From: Valencia hispanica | Lineage: Eukaryota; Chordata; Actinopteri; Cyprinodontiformes; Valenciidae | Reading direction: 5' to 3' | DNA: 64,000 nucleotides | Assembly (NCBI GenBank): GCA_963556495.2 | Contig: OY747703.1 | Coordinates: 56,576,796 to 56,640,795, forward strand | Shown here: one piece after another, positions 34,691 to 46,339 of the stretch | How positions within the stretch are numbered: position 1 is the stretch's first letter | Layout of the letters: each line of letters starts with the position of its first letter | Program-made: the position numbers and the translations under genes | The notes under the pieces: generated by a model | The model's input: the letters and a program-made list of their open reading frames with translations, nothing else | The model's database searches: none | What the model was told of the DNA's origin: nothing

Positions 34691-37600
34691 AAACTACTGA
34701 TAAAGATTTGAAAAAAAATATGGGAATATCTTCAGTGTCAAAAGATTTTAAATGTAAATTATTTAAGTACATTAAAAATCACACAAGTTGGACTAATGGT
34801 TGTTCCAATAAAATTGAGAAAACCAAGAAGAAAGTAACAAAAAATAAAAGTCAAAACACAAAAAGATCAACTAAAGAAAAACTTAATGGTAAAACACATT
34901 TTTATCATTTTTTAAAATTTATTTTGTACAAGAATCCTGACCGGCGTTCTACAGGACCCAGAAATAGGAGGTCGTTTTGGACCCCCTCCTACAAACCTCC
35001 ACCCAAACACACAATGAGCCGAAGCAGGCTGGCGGTGTTTACTGTTTAGTCCGCCACGCTGATGTGATGAGACACCCGAGCTGATAACGCGGGGCCAGAG
35101 GTGCTGGCGCTCCGTGTTTGATCTCCGGCAGCTCAGGTCCACCCAGAGATGGAGCCTGATCCCAGACGGAGGAGTGGGGCTGAGCGAGGTGTGCTGTGTG
35201 TTTGATTACAGATTGGACGTGGGGCCTCTTAGCGGGGTCAGCTCTGACCCCTGACCCCTCCACAGCGGGCCATGACACACCGCTCAGCGCTTTCTCCAAT
35301 ATCACAGTGGGATGAAAGGAGCGGCTGTGTGCACAGAGAGCACCGCACCACTTCCCCAGCTGGAGAGAAGCCGGGTCAGCCGATGGACATGTGGAGACCC
35401 CGAACAAATATAAAAAGGTTTGTTACGTCTCTCCAACTTTATCAGCTACACCCCTTCAGACAATGTCCTTTGTTAACTGAATGAAATCCCTTCAAACTTT
35501 CACTCAGTAGAAGAAAACCAGAAATTGCTTCAGTCATATTCTCACTTTCATCTTTGAAATTTGAGAGGTATGGGGAGCACATTTTACAACCCTGTGCAGA
35601 GGAATCAAACTCTAGTCTACAACAGTTCCTCATCTCCCTGGTTCAACACACCTGAATCAGATGCATCAAATAACATCTCAAAAGCTCAAATAATATCTGA
35701 ACTATGACCCCAAATCCCAGAGGATTTATAAAGGAGGTTTCATGAATGCAGAGCAGGTCCAAAGAGAAGAGAGAGAAGGAGGACGTTCAAACCATCTCAT
35801 TTTCTCTATTCCAAAGTCTCTCTGCCCATACAGCCAGACAGAGATTTAAAGAGAAGCGGCAAAAGCAAACGAGGTGGATTAGCAGAGCTTGCTAACAAGT
35901 GATGGTGTCATCCAGGGCATGTTACTGTGGATTATTGTCTATTCTGCCTGGATATATTGCGCTGTTAGCATGTCAGATGTGTCTTCAGATTCGTCACAAG
36001 ACTGACTGCTACCGGAGATCCTTCCTGCCCACAGCATCACCATCCACAACAACTCTTTAGATGATATGAGTTATCTGATAATTTCCCTTTGGGATAAATC
36101 AAGAATTTTAACATTTAATATAACTGAATTTAATTGAAATGGCCAAATGAGCTCTTCAGCAGCCAATCAGGTTCTCCAGAGTCCTGCTTATGACCCAACT
36201 AGTTGAGTCAGGTGCGTTGAAGCAGAGACACATCTATAGGTTGTGAGACCCTCGGGGACTACGGTTTGGCACCTGTGCATGGTTGCATGCACCCTCAGTC
36301 CACCAGTCTCACGAGTATCCGTACTCTAACCCCTAACGAGGCATCCTCTGTGTCTTCTGACAGTGAATGAAGATTTATTGTTTTCACTGACTGTCAGATG
36401 TCCCAGCAGCTGCCTGAAGCAGTGTCGTGTCACACACTGTGCCACTACATTCATCTTCCGGTGCACGTTCAAGATGTTCCAGCTCCTTACTAATCAAATC
36501 GTTTGCTCACCTGTCGTTTTGCCTGCATATGGACCAAATTACGAACAAATCGGACCAATCCTTCTGGTTAAAGATGTCCCGTCTCATTATCTTCCACCAA
36601 CAAACAATTAAATGAGCAAATGAGCTGGAAAACATGCATGACATGGTCTACTGATGTTTCTGTGACACCACAGTCACATCAATCATTCAACTTTGTTATT
36701 ATTCAGAAATTTACTCCATAGAGATTCCCCAGAGTCACTTTTTTGTGAATTTTACTCTCTGTTTTTAATAGGTTTGGTGCTGCAGCTTAATAGTTTTAAT
36801 ATGAGAGAAGAAAAGATTAAATTAATAATGTGAGAATAGACAGAGGTCAGTGTCAGCGCAAAGACACTAAAGATTTTACCTGTAAAAGCCAGAAAACGCC
36901 AGAAGGCTCTCTGACACTTGTAGCTTTAATGAGCTTAGGGGGCTGCGTGATTAAGTGACTGATCTTTTGACAAAACTTCTTAAAGGATTTTTCTACAACT
37001 GAAATGGTACATTTCATATTTAAGAGGAAGTATTAGGGACATTGTAGAAGAAAAATCTATGTAACCATGGAGGAATTTCCGTCAAAATAACCCAAATTAA
37101 TTTCATACATTTACAAAAAAAACATTTAGATCTATGATTTACAAAAGTTGTAAATTTACAAGAAAAATCTGGATAATTTTCCACGACTAAAGGCATACAT
37201 TTTAGGACATTCTCTGTCATTGTGAAGTCACAATTGTATTAGAAAAAACTCTTCTGAGGTTAAAAAGTCAGATAAAAAAATGCCTCTAAGGTTAAAGTGG
37301 GTAATTTAGGTTCAATCCTGTATAAGCACATATTTCGGGTCCAGAATATGCTCCAGCTTCTTCTTAGGCGTGTATTTCAGATCCAGTCTGAGGTGTTCAT
37401 GGTGAGTCTACACCAGGGAGATGATACAGGAAAAGATCCAGATCTACCTGTAAATATCCAGAGGCTCATCTCCTAAATTTACCACCTCAATCCTAGAAGA
37501 CTTCTAGAGGCATTTTTGTTGCAAATGTCTGTCTTTAGAATCTCAGTAAACATTTTTTTTTCTTATAATTTCTGACTTTACAAATGTCATAGAATAGCTT

Positions 37601-38049
37601 ATTTAATATTGTATATCTATGCCTTTAATAATGAAAAATTAGAATTTTTTTCTTGCAATTTTACACCTTTTCGATATTGGACAGTATCCAAGTTTTTTCT
37701 TGTAAATATGAGAAATTAATCTTAAATTTCTGAGTTTTATGTATGGAAATCTACTCCTCTGTGGCTACATTATTTTATCTTCTTTGATCTGCAATTGCCC
37801 TGATATTTGTACATATTTAACAGAGGCTATAATTCAACCTCACCTTACAGAGAGAAATCACTAACCCTCCACTTCCTGTAGTCCTCTGATCAAGAAAACC
37901 ATGACTTGTGACAGACTGACTTGTTTTCCTTCAGGAGAAATCCAACAAAGACTGTATTAAATCTTTGACCCCTCACAAAAAAAATCATCATAACTATTGA
38001 CTTTGTGCTCAAACATCTGTTTAATTGATTTATTAAGGTTGTTTAGTGA

Positions 38050-38051
<2 letters not shown>
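34691..38051. other. Low-repeat intergenic block
   Basis: More than 3 kb with no classified transposon and no supported gene. GC content rises at 35030-35400, where overlapping frames occur on both strands without domain or splice evidence. The sequence is otherwise AT-rich with poly(T) and poly(A) runs. Possible regulatory DNA, unproven. Confidence 0.4.

Positions 38052-38140
<89 letters not shown>
38052..38140. repeat. (TA)n microsatellite
   Basis: About 44 uninterrupted TA units. Confidence 0.95.
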
Positions 38141-38141
<1 letters not shown>

Positions 38142-38632
38142 GTTGAACCATGGAAACTTCTACTTTGAGCTTGTTACCGTGATCAGCTTTAGCTATTTTA
38201 GGATTATTATTATTATCTTATTTCAGCTTGTATCTCTTCAAACATTTTATTTTTCACTGATTGATTTTTAGCCGACTACTCCAAACCGGAAGGACGATAT
38301 AATGATATAAGGTTCCTTCAGCAACCTTCGGATCTGTTTGGCCATTTTTGGATCAGAATGCTAAATGTTCTGAATTCAGGATCTTGCAAAGCACAAACAA
38401 GCTGCCTGTCTTCTTATCAAAAGCCCCGGAGCATTTTTATTTTGGCTGCACCTTGGAGCCTCCCTGGGTTGCATATGGGTGGAAAGTCAGAGAGATGTTG
38501 CCTCTGCACGTTGTCTGGCAGGGAGGGAAGCTTGTCTCCTGTGAAGCTGAACGGAAAGGTGATCCATAACAGCTCTTATGTCTTTTCCCTCAGCAACACG
38601 GTGAAGATGAGAACTGTAACGTCATGAGCAGC
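38141..38632. other. Intergenic, no gene
   Basis: Short overlapping frames at 38348-38627 have no domain. No repeat recognised. Confidence 0.4.
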
Positions 38633-39958
38633 TTCAATTCAATTCAATTCCGTTTATGTATATAGCGCTGATTCACAACAGATGTCATCTCAAGGCACTT
38701 TACAAGAAAAGTCATTTCAATACAATCATCCAAACATTCCAATCAGTTTGGAAGTTTTCTATGTAAGGAATCCCAGCAGATTGCATTGAGTTACTGACTT
38801 GAGGTTGCGCCTCGTTGATGAAGACTCCAACCACAGCAATCCCTCATACTGAGCAAGCATGTAGCGACAGTGGAGAGGAAAAACTCCTCTTTAACAGGAA
38901 GAAACCTCCAGCAGAACCAGAACCAGAACCAGGCTCAGTACGAGCAGCCATCTGCCACAACCGACAAAGTTAACAGCAAACAAATACAACTGGAGAGTAG
39001 TAGAAAAGAAAAGTAGAAGAGTGAAAAAAACTGGTCAGTCCGTCCTCCAGCAGTCTAAGGCCTGGTTCACACCAGACGCGAAGCGCCGCGATCCTCCTCG
39101 TTTTGGCGTCTGGTCTATTTTTTGATCTGCATCAATTCTGGCAGGAAGTCACACCAAGACACACCAGACAATCCAGTCAATTTGCAAAATAAAAACAATT
39201 TCTCAAAATAAAATACCTCCATGGACAAATGCAATCATATTTGTGTATCTAAACAGACTATAGAGATGAAAATAAAGAAACACACACAGAGACACCCTTT
39301 ATCAGGTTATTTACTCACCCATGATAAAAAAGAGATAGCTCTGAAAAAACAACAGCTGAGCAGAAGCCCTTGTCGACTTTTGGCGGAGAAATACGCGTCT
39401 GGTGTGAACAGGGGGGCAGCGGATAGCGTGCGATTTTCCTGAGCGTGCCGCTTCGCAGCGCTTCTGTGGCCGGTGTGAACCAGGTGTAAGCCTATAGCAG
39501 CATAACTACAGAGATAGCTCAGGAAGACCTTAGCCACTCTAACTATAAGCTTTATCAAAAAGGGAAGTTTTAAGCCTGGCCTTAAAAGTAAACAGAGTGT
39601 CTGCCTCACGGACTAAAGCTGGGAGCTGGTTCCACAGGAGAGGAGCCTGATAACTAAAAGATCTGCCTCCCATTCTACTTTTAGAAATCCTAGGAACTAC
39701 AAGTAAACCTGCAGTCTGAGAGCGAAGTGCTCTGTTAGGAACATATGGACCAATCAGATCTCTGATGGATGATGGAGATTGATTATTATTGGCTTTATAT
39801 GTAAGAAGAAGGATCTTAGATTCTATTCTGGATTTAACAGGGAGCCAATGAAGGGAAGCTAAAACAGGAGAAATGTGATCTGTCTTTTTAATATTCATCA
39901 GAACTCTTGCTGCCGCACTTTGGATCAACGGAAGGCTTTTAATGGCATTTTGTGTCAC
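38633..39958 (-). pseudogene. L2-type LINE 3' part, interrupted by a MITE
   Basis: On the minus strand, 39958-39540 encodes the ORF2 C-terminus: SLPLIQSAAARVL, then HISPVLASLHWLPV, then LLVVPRISKSRMGGRSFSYQ, ending FKARLKTSLFDKAYS and a stop near 39539. The 3' UTR continues to 38633, with gtgccttgagatgacatctg and a tail of gaattgaattgaa. A 428-bp element (39059-39486) interrupts the UTR. Removing it rejoins the UTR around a single TAA. RT and endonuclease domains are absent, so the copy is 5'-truncated to about 0.9 kb of LINE sequence. Confidence 0.85.
39059..39486. mobile_element. Harbinger-like MITE with TAA target duplication
   Basis: Terminal inverted repeats are ggcctggttcacacc at the left and, reverse complemented, cacctggttcacacc at the right. 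They match at 13 of 15, and inward the words gacgcgaagcgccgcg and gctgcgaagcggcac are also related. The element is flanked by TAA on both sides (39056-39058 and 39487-39489), the TWA-type target duplication of PIF/Harbinger. It has no transposase, hence the MITE call. Confidence 0.8.
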
Positions 39959-40589
39959 CTTTTATCTCTGGTGGTAAATAGATGGTAGACAACATTTTGG
40001 ATGTGGCGTAGAGAGAGGTCTATCCTACAATTAAACTTGTTTTGCTGTCAGAAATGGACAGCTGTTGTATTGAACAGATACAATTTTTCCCCAGAGGAAA
40101 AAATGGCCATAAAATGTTATTTGCAGTCGAGCCCCGCATGTTTGTGGGTCAGTTTTCATGGATATTCTGTGGAACGTAAATCCAAAATTGAAAATGTGTC
40201 TATGCAGATTTTTTTGTAGCATATCTAAAATATTAGAAGGAAAATGCAGCTTGGTAAACGGAAATACCTCACAGTAACGCTGCTTGACACGCTATTGGCT
40301 GCCGTTTGCAAAGCAGCTAATACAGGATTATTATTATTCTTATTTATTTTTGTTGGCACTGATCGGCTGTACACCAAAAGAACAAAATAAGGAACAATGT
40401 GGATGTTAGCTTCTGATGTAGAGCTAAGGCAGTTTCCACTGTGTGTATTAATGCATATTAAGTATATTAAATATATTTGGTGTTTAAATTATTTAAATTA
40501 GCAGCTATAAGTGTTTTTAGAGTCTGTCGGAAGTATTCATGGACGATTGTGGTTCCTAACGCCTGCGAATACCTGCGGTCCACTATACA
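39959..40589. other. Intergenic, no gene
   Basis: No supported exon or classified repeat. Confidence 0.45.
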
Positions 40590-40788
40590 CCTGTTCAACA
40601 TTTTCATATTTGATCACATTCAAACCATGAACTTCAATATAATCTACTGGTAATTTATTTGATAGACCAACATAAAGTAGAGCAGAATTGTGAAGCTGAA
40701 TGAAAATGATCAAAGGTTTTTATTGAAATGAATTTCCAAATAAAAATCTGTAAATGTCCATTTAGTTTGTATGTACTTGCTTCAGAAG

Positions 40789-41437
40789 TTTGGCTGCACA
40801 GTGGTGCAGTTGGTAGCACCGTTGCCTTGCAGCAAGAAGGTCCTGGGTTCTAATCCCAGCCTGGGGTCTTTCTGCGTGGAGTTTGCATGTTCTCCCTGTG
40901 GATGAGTGGGTTCCCTCTGGGCACTCCAACTTCCTCCCACAATCTGTGTGTCTCTATGTTACCCTTCGATGGATTGGTGACGTGTCCAGGGTGTACTCTG
41001 TTACAAAATATGTCAAGGTTATTTGAATTAATTGATTAATTACATATTAGTAAATGCATCTAGGGAATATGGCATAGTGAGAGATCATTAGACGTCAGAG
41101 AGGAGGCAGCTCACCTAGTCTCCTCTAGCTGCAGTGGGACGTGTTTTGGTTAACCTTGTTACTGTATGAAGACATAACGCTGTGGGTGCTTGAGGCAAAA
41201 GTCTTATTCAGAAGGGGCAGACATGAGAGGTGTGCGAGGGAGTTTGAGGGTTGTCCAGACGGGCTCCTGTACAAGACTGGCCAAGCCACTTCATGAAATA
41301 CAAGAAAACGCCGCTCAGCACTGCAGCCTCATCCTTGATTAAAGAAATAAGACACGGATTGCCATAACGAGCCCGCTGCTCGGCCGATGACAGCTGGAGA
41401 CCCTGTAAAGGCTAGACGGTATAGATAATGGATGGAT
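40789..41437 (+). repeat. DANA-like tRNA-headed SINE, interrupted by an LTR
   Basis: The SINE starts ttggctgcacagtggtgcagt, with a tRNA-like B box (gggttctaatccc at 40846-40858), then the typical body gtggagtttgcatgttctcc and ccaacttcctcccacaatct. It resumes after the LTR with gatgacagctggagaccctg and ends tagataatggatggat. Flanking 10-mers gcttcagaag (40779-40788) and gcttcacaag (41438-41447) form a target duplication with one mismatch. Type assignment is by resemblance to the DANA group. Confidence 0.75.
40999..41369 (+). mobile_element. Probable solo LTR inside the SINE
   Basis: The 371-bp insert begins tgttacaaaatatg and ends ccataacg, close to a TGTTA...TAACA LTR pair with the last base changed. 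Near the 3' end attaaagaaataag may serve as a poly(A) signal. It interrupts the SINE between gggtgtact and the resumed gctcggccgatgacagc. No clear target duplication could be assigned and no coding sequence is present. Confidence 0.55.
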
Positions 41438-41875
41438 GCTTCACAAGATAAAAAGATCAAATACAATCAAGAAAAAAGGATTGAAATGTAAAGTGTGGCG
41501 TGCATTTGTATTTAGCCCCCTTTTCCCCGATGCCCCTAAAAAATACTGAACGTGAATCCAGCCGGTCTTTCTCTGGCCTCAGAGGTTCTTCAGAGAACTT
41601 TAGAGAACAACCAGCATCATGAAGACCCGAGGAGCACAGCAGACGGGTCAGGGAGAGGTTCTAGTTCAGTTTAAAGCAGGGTTAGGTTCTACAATAACAT
41701 CCCAAGCTTTGAACATCTCCCAGATCTCTGTTCAATCCATCCTCTGGACATGGAGAGAGGATGGACCACCTGCAGACTTACCAGCTATTTTTATTCAAAT
41801 CAGTGCAAGCTGTGAGCCGACGTGTACATGCTCTGAAAAGGCTGAAGTTAAACCTCACATTTAGAAAGAAATTCA

Positions 41876-44562
41876 GCAGAAATGTGACACACACTTTCCT
41901 GTCAGCTGATGGTTGGAAGATGTAACAGACGTGTGGATATCTGCACTTAAAAGGTCAAACAGCAGGGCTGTGGCGCATGGTTCATCTGAGAAAAATGTAA
42001 AGAAGGATGTTTTAAATGGAAGATTTCACCACTGCAATAAAAGTTATAATAACAATTCTAAAATTAATAAAACAAAAATTAAGGACTTAAAAACATTTTA
42101 ACCACAGGGCCAACTAAGCCGTTGCTTGGGGCTCCAAAACCACCAGAAGCATCCTATAAATGCTTGAATTTTAACATTTTTTTATATATAGAAAATGAAA
42201 ATACTGTTCAGAATAAATTACAAGATTTTAAATGATCTAAGATTTAAATTTAGGGTTTAAAGCAATTGGCATGTTTACTTTGTAAAGAACAATGAATAAT
42301 CTTCATAGTTTGATGCCAGGACTTTAATATCATCTTTGTGTCTGAGCTTGGGTTTGTTCATAAATACGGTACATCTCAGATAATAATAATCAATTATCCC
42401 TAATTAAACTTGGACTCGTCTCCCAGATTAAACACTGTTAGTGGTGGAAACGAAACAGGAAGAAGGGCCCCAACTCTAATTCTGCTTCAGGCCCCATTAG
42501 AACTTGGTCCAGCACTGGGTGCCAATAAGTGTAAAAATCCCAACAAGAACAGACTGGTTGTTTAACCTTTGACCCCAGGTTCTGGTGAACAATACCATGA
42601 CGCAGAATCTTTGTCTCGATTTTAAGCTCTTGTATTGTTTATTATGAAGTACCGCTTCGCAACAGTTTTTTTTTTTTTTATGATGATATTTGTCAAGTAT
42701 AAATCATCCTGCCGTACTACATTTAAAATCTGGATACAATCTGTGCAAATAAACACTTAAGTGGACAAATTCCCCCTTTTTTCCATCCCATAGATCATTT
42801 CTTTTTAATGACAGCCAGTCTGAGACAGACATAAATCAACAGATCACAGGTCTGCCTCTATCTTCCTCCAACTCACCCCCCCTTCCCCGACCCCCTCTGC
42901 CCCAGGATATTTTCCTCCCCTTCAAAAAGGTGACTCATCTTGCACCAATCAAAGAGAGGCACCAATAATCACTCACCTTGGTCCTCCCCTAGCTTAGATT
43001 TGCACCTGTGATAAACGTGTCTACCGCGGCGTTTAACTGCAGTCTTTTCATCATAATTTAATGTTTGTTTCCTGTCGTGTCGTCGAGGATGGCTGCGAGC
43101 GCAAAAGGCTGTAATTTTTGCATCAAGGGTGTGTTGTCTTTTTTTTCTTTTTTTTATGAATGAGTAGCAGGTGAAGAAATCATTTTACCAGTGAGCTCAT
43201 CTGGAAAGCGAGTTTTATTGACTGGTATTGATAAACCATCCCACTAAACTGGCTCCTATCCCACAAGCAAACATTCGCAAAGCTTCGCAGCACAGTCAGC
43301 AAACAGGAGATAATTAGGGTAATATCTCTTTGAAGTATAGTGCATCGCAATTAAAATAGAACAGATAAAAGATGAGACAATAATAGATCTGAGGAGGACC
43401 TTGGCTGAGCGTTGTTTAACAAAGAGCATTTTGTTTGACACAGTTCATTCGCTGGGATAAACCCTTTTTTTTTATTCCAAAGTTATGAGAGGAGGGAAAA
43501 CATCAGGAAACAAAATACGCATGATAATGTTCATCAACGCTGGTGCTGACTGATTGTAAATGTGTTTCATCCTTTAAGATCAACCAGCGGTCTTAAAGCG
43601 GGGAGATAAAGCTGGTGATAAATTATGCTCTGTGTGCAGGAACATCTCCTTTACACAACATGCAAAATCTAAAGTGAGAGACAACTGAATCCAGGTCACA
43701 GCCCAGCAGGAGGTCCTGCTTTTCATGTGAGATCCAGAGGGGTCACTCTTATCAACTCATTAGGAGAAAAAAATGGAAATGGAGCTTCTTTTTTTTTTTT
43801 TAGCCTTTCACTCTCCTTTTCTACAACTTCTTTCCGCTCAGGAATCTGGTTTGATGTTGAGGGAAAGTGTCTCAGGCGGTTCTGGCGCTGCTTCATTAGA
43901 CACTCTGTCATTTGCAGCCTTGTCATCAAGTCTCGGAACCAGAATTATTGCACAGCACCTTGTCTTTATCGCGGAGATTCATCACGTTTAAGCTTATTGC
44001 TGCTGAGTCGTTTAACAAATGGTAAAAACTGGTCCATTGGTGGAACATCCTGCATGTTGCAGATGATCGCGTCTACCCATCAGCTGCACATAACCAAACA
44101 CAATCATCTCAGACATAACTAATAAAAACCATTCTATAGATAACAAACATGTTAAACTCACTACAGCTTTAAAGACACATTTGCATGTCTGTTCGCTCCT
44201 TTATGGGACCCTGGTAACCTCAGACAAGTTTACTTGAGTAAATGCAAAACTCAGTTTTCAGTTGTTTTCATTTATTGAAGAGAGAAAAAGCAATAAAACC
44301 TAACCTAATTGGTGAAAGCATTCATAATTGACCTTGTATTGTAATATGAGGACTGAGCTGAGTTGTATGTAAGTGGAACTGATCTGACAATATGACTGGT
44401 ACTATTAGAATACATTTTGGATTATTTTATTACCAGATATTGCCATAAAAAGTGCTCTGAGATATTATTTGTAATAGGTTTAGCTGTACGTAAATAAACA
44501 GAATTTCATAAAAATTAGGGTGAAAGCCGTTCAAATTTTAGGTGCGTTTTTTCTCTTTTTCT
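41876..44562. other. Mostly unclassified intergenic; low-repeat 42.7-44.2 kb
   Basis: 42110-42560 may hold a decayed repeat. From about 42760 to 44150 no transposon or exon was recognised. This block has homeobox-like ATTA-rich and balanced sequence and is one of the better places to look for conserved non-coding elements near lef1. Frames at 43723-44122 on both strands have no domain. Confidence 0.4.
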
Positions 44563-44862
44563 TCAGGCCGTTCTGACGGAACACCATACCCATCAGAACG
44601 GCATACTTTCGGGTAATGTGAAACGTTCATTTTCAGCATACCTCAGACTACAAGCGGTAAGTTTTGGTGTATTATATCACATATTATATACACAATACCT
44701 AACCGCATGCCTTATACCAGTGGTTTCAAACTTGGGGTTATTACATGTATACGATCCAAAAGGCAAAAAGAAAATTGACTATATAGCCTACAGTGTAGAA
44801 CAAGAAGAATAAGAACAAAAACCTACAACTGATGTTAATTGTTTTGCAAATAAAAGTTTGTA

Positions 44863-46339
44863 AACTCAGCAAAAAAAGAAGCGTCCCCTTTTCAGGACTG
44901 TGTATTTCAACAATAATGTTGTAAAAATCCAAATAACTTTACATATCTTCATTGTAAAGGGTTTAAACAATGTTTTCCATGCATGTTCAATTAACCATAA
45001 TCAATTAATTAACATGCACCTGTGGAATGGTCGTTAAGACCTTAACAGCTTACAGAAAGTAGGCATTTAAGGTCACAGTTCTAAAAACGCAGGACACTAA
45101 AGAGACTTGTCTACCGACTGTGAAAAACACCCAAAGAAAGATGCCCAGGGTCCCTGCTCATCTGCATGAACGTGCATTAGGCATGCTGCGGGGAGGCATG
45201 AGGACTGCTGATGTGGCTAATGTCCGCACTGTGAGACGCCTAAGACAGCGCTACAGGGAGACAGGAAGGACAGCTGATCATCCTCGCAGTGGAAGACCAC
45301 GTGTAACAACACCTGCACAGGATCGGTACATCCGAATATCACACCTGCGTGACAGGTACAGGATGGCCACAACAACTGCCCGAGTCACACCAGGAACACA
45401 CAATCCCTCCATCAGTGCTCAGACTGTCCGCAATAGGCTGAGAGAGGCTGGACTGAGGGCTTGAAGGCCTGTTGTAAGGCAGGTCCTTACCAGACATCAC
45501 CAGCAACAACGCCGCCTATGGGCACAAACCCACCTTCACTGGACCAGACAGGAGTGGCAAAAAGTGCTCTTCACTGATGAGTCACGGTTTTGTCTCACCA
45601 GGGGTGATGGACGGATTCGTGTTTATCGTGGAAGGAAGGAGCGTTACACCGAGGCCTGTACCCTGGAGCGGGATGGATTTGGTGGTGGGGGGTCCGTCAT
45701 GGTCTGGGGCGGTATATCACATCACCATCGGACTGAGCTTGTTGTCATTGCAGGCAATCTCAATGCCTTGCGGTACAGGGAAGACATCCTCCTCCCTCAT
45801 GTGGTACCCTTTATGCATGCTCATCCGGACATGATCCTCCAGCAGGACAATGCCACCAGCCATGCTGCTCGTTCTGTGCGTGAGTTTCTGCATGACAGCA
45901 AAGTCAGTGTTCTGCCATGGCCAGCGAAGAGCCCGGATCTCAATCCCATTGAGCACGTCTGGGACCTGTTGGATCGCAGGGTGAGGGCTAGGGCCATTCC
46001 CCCCAGAAATGTCCAGGAACTTGCAAGTGCCTTGGTGGAAGAGTGGGGTAACATCTCACAGCCAGAACTGACCAATCTGGTCCATGAGGAGGAGATGCAC
46101 TGCAGTACTTCAAGCAGCTGGTGGCCACACCAGATACTGACTGGTACTTTGGATTTTGAGCCTCCCTTCATTCAAGGACACATTATTCTATTTCTGTTAG
46201 TCACATGTCTGTGAAACATTTTTAGTTTATGTCTTATGGTGTCGACTCTTTTAGTGTTCATACAAATATTTACACACATTAAGTTTACTGAAAGTAAAAA
46301 CAGTTGAAAGTCAGAGGACGTTTCTTTTTTTGCTGAGTT
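44863..46339 (+). mobile_element. Nearly complete Tc1/mariner transposon with TIRs
   Basis: The 1477-bp element has terminal inverted repeats starting aactcagcaaaaaaagaa. The outer 24 bp of both ends match at 23 of 24 (g versus a at position 19). It sits between TA dinucleotides (44861-44862 and 46340-46341), the Tc1 target duplication. The interior holds one transposase gene (45141-46140) that is broken by a stop and a late frameshift. Confidence 0.95.
45141..46140 (+). pseudogene. Tc1-like transposase, one stop and one frameshift
   Basis: The frame starting MPRVPAHLHERALGMLRGGM encodes the N-terminal DNA-binding half: HTH, a GRPRVTT AT-hook-like stretch, then a second HTH with SISAQTVRNRLREAGLRA. 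A TGA at 45462-45464 interrupts it, just where the family has Arg, consistent with CpG decay of CGA. The same frame continues without another stop to the catalytic core: LFTDESRF (first Asp), VMVWGGIS, LQQDNATSH (second Asp) and DLNPIEHVWD (Glu). The second Asp and the Glu are 34 residues apart (DD34E). Near 46083 a short deletion (about 5 nt by comparison with remembered relatives) shifts the last 20 or so codons. Catalytic residues are all intact; the lesions are few, so the copy is young. Confidence 0.92.

Larger units (their letters stand above)
40590..41875 (+). pseudogene. Tc1-like element split by a SINE
   Basis: The left part (about 40590-40778) carries terminal-region words (ttcatatttgatcac, aaaggtttttattgaaatg). 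After the SINE the element resumes at 41448, with gtgtggcgtgcatttgtatt and tcagaggttcttcagagaac. Translation from 41619 gives MKTRGAQQTGQGEVLVQFKA, then GLGSTITSQALNISQISVQS. This corresponds to the N-terminal helix-turn-helix of a Tc1-like transposase (MKTKE...F..G.GYK.IS.ALN). It decays by 41830 and no catalytic block follows. Limits are approximate. Confidence 0.6.

Noticed and set aside
35039..35407. 122-codon minus strand frame in a GC-rich patch
   Set aside because: Competing frames on both strands and no family resemblance; explained by local GC content.
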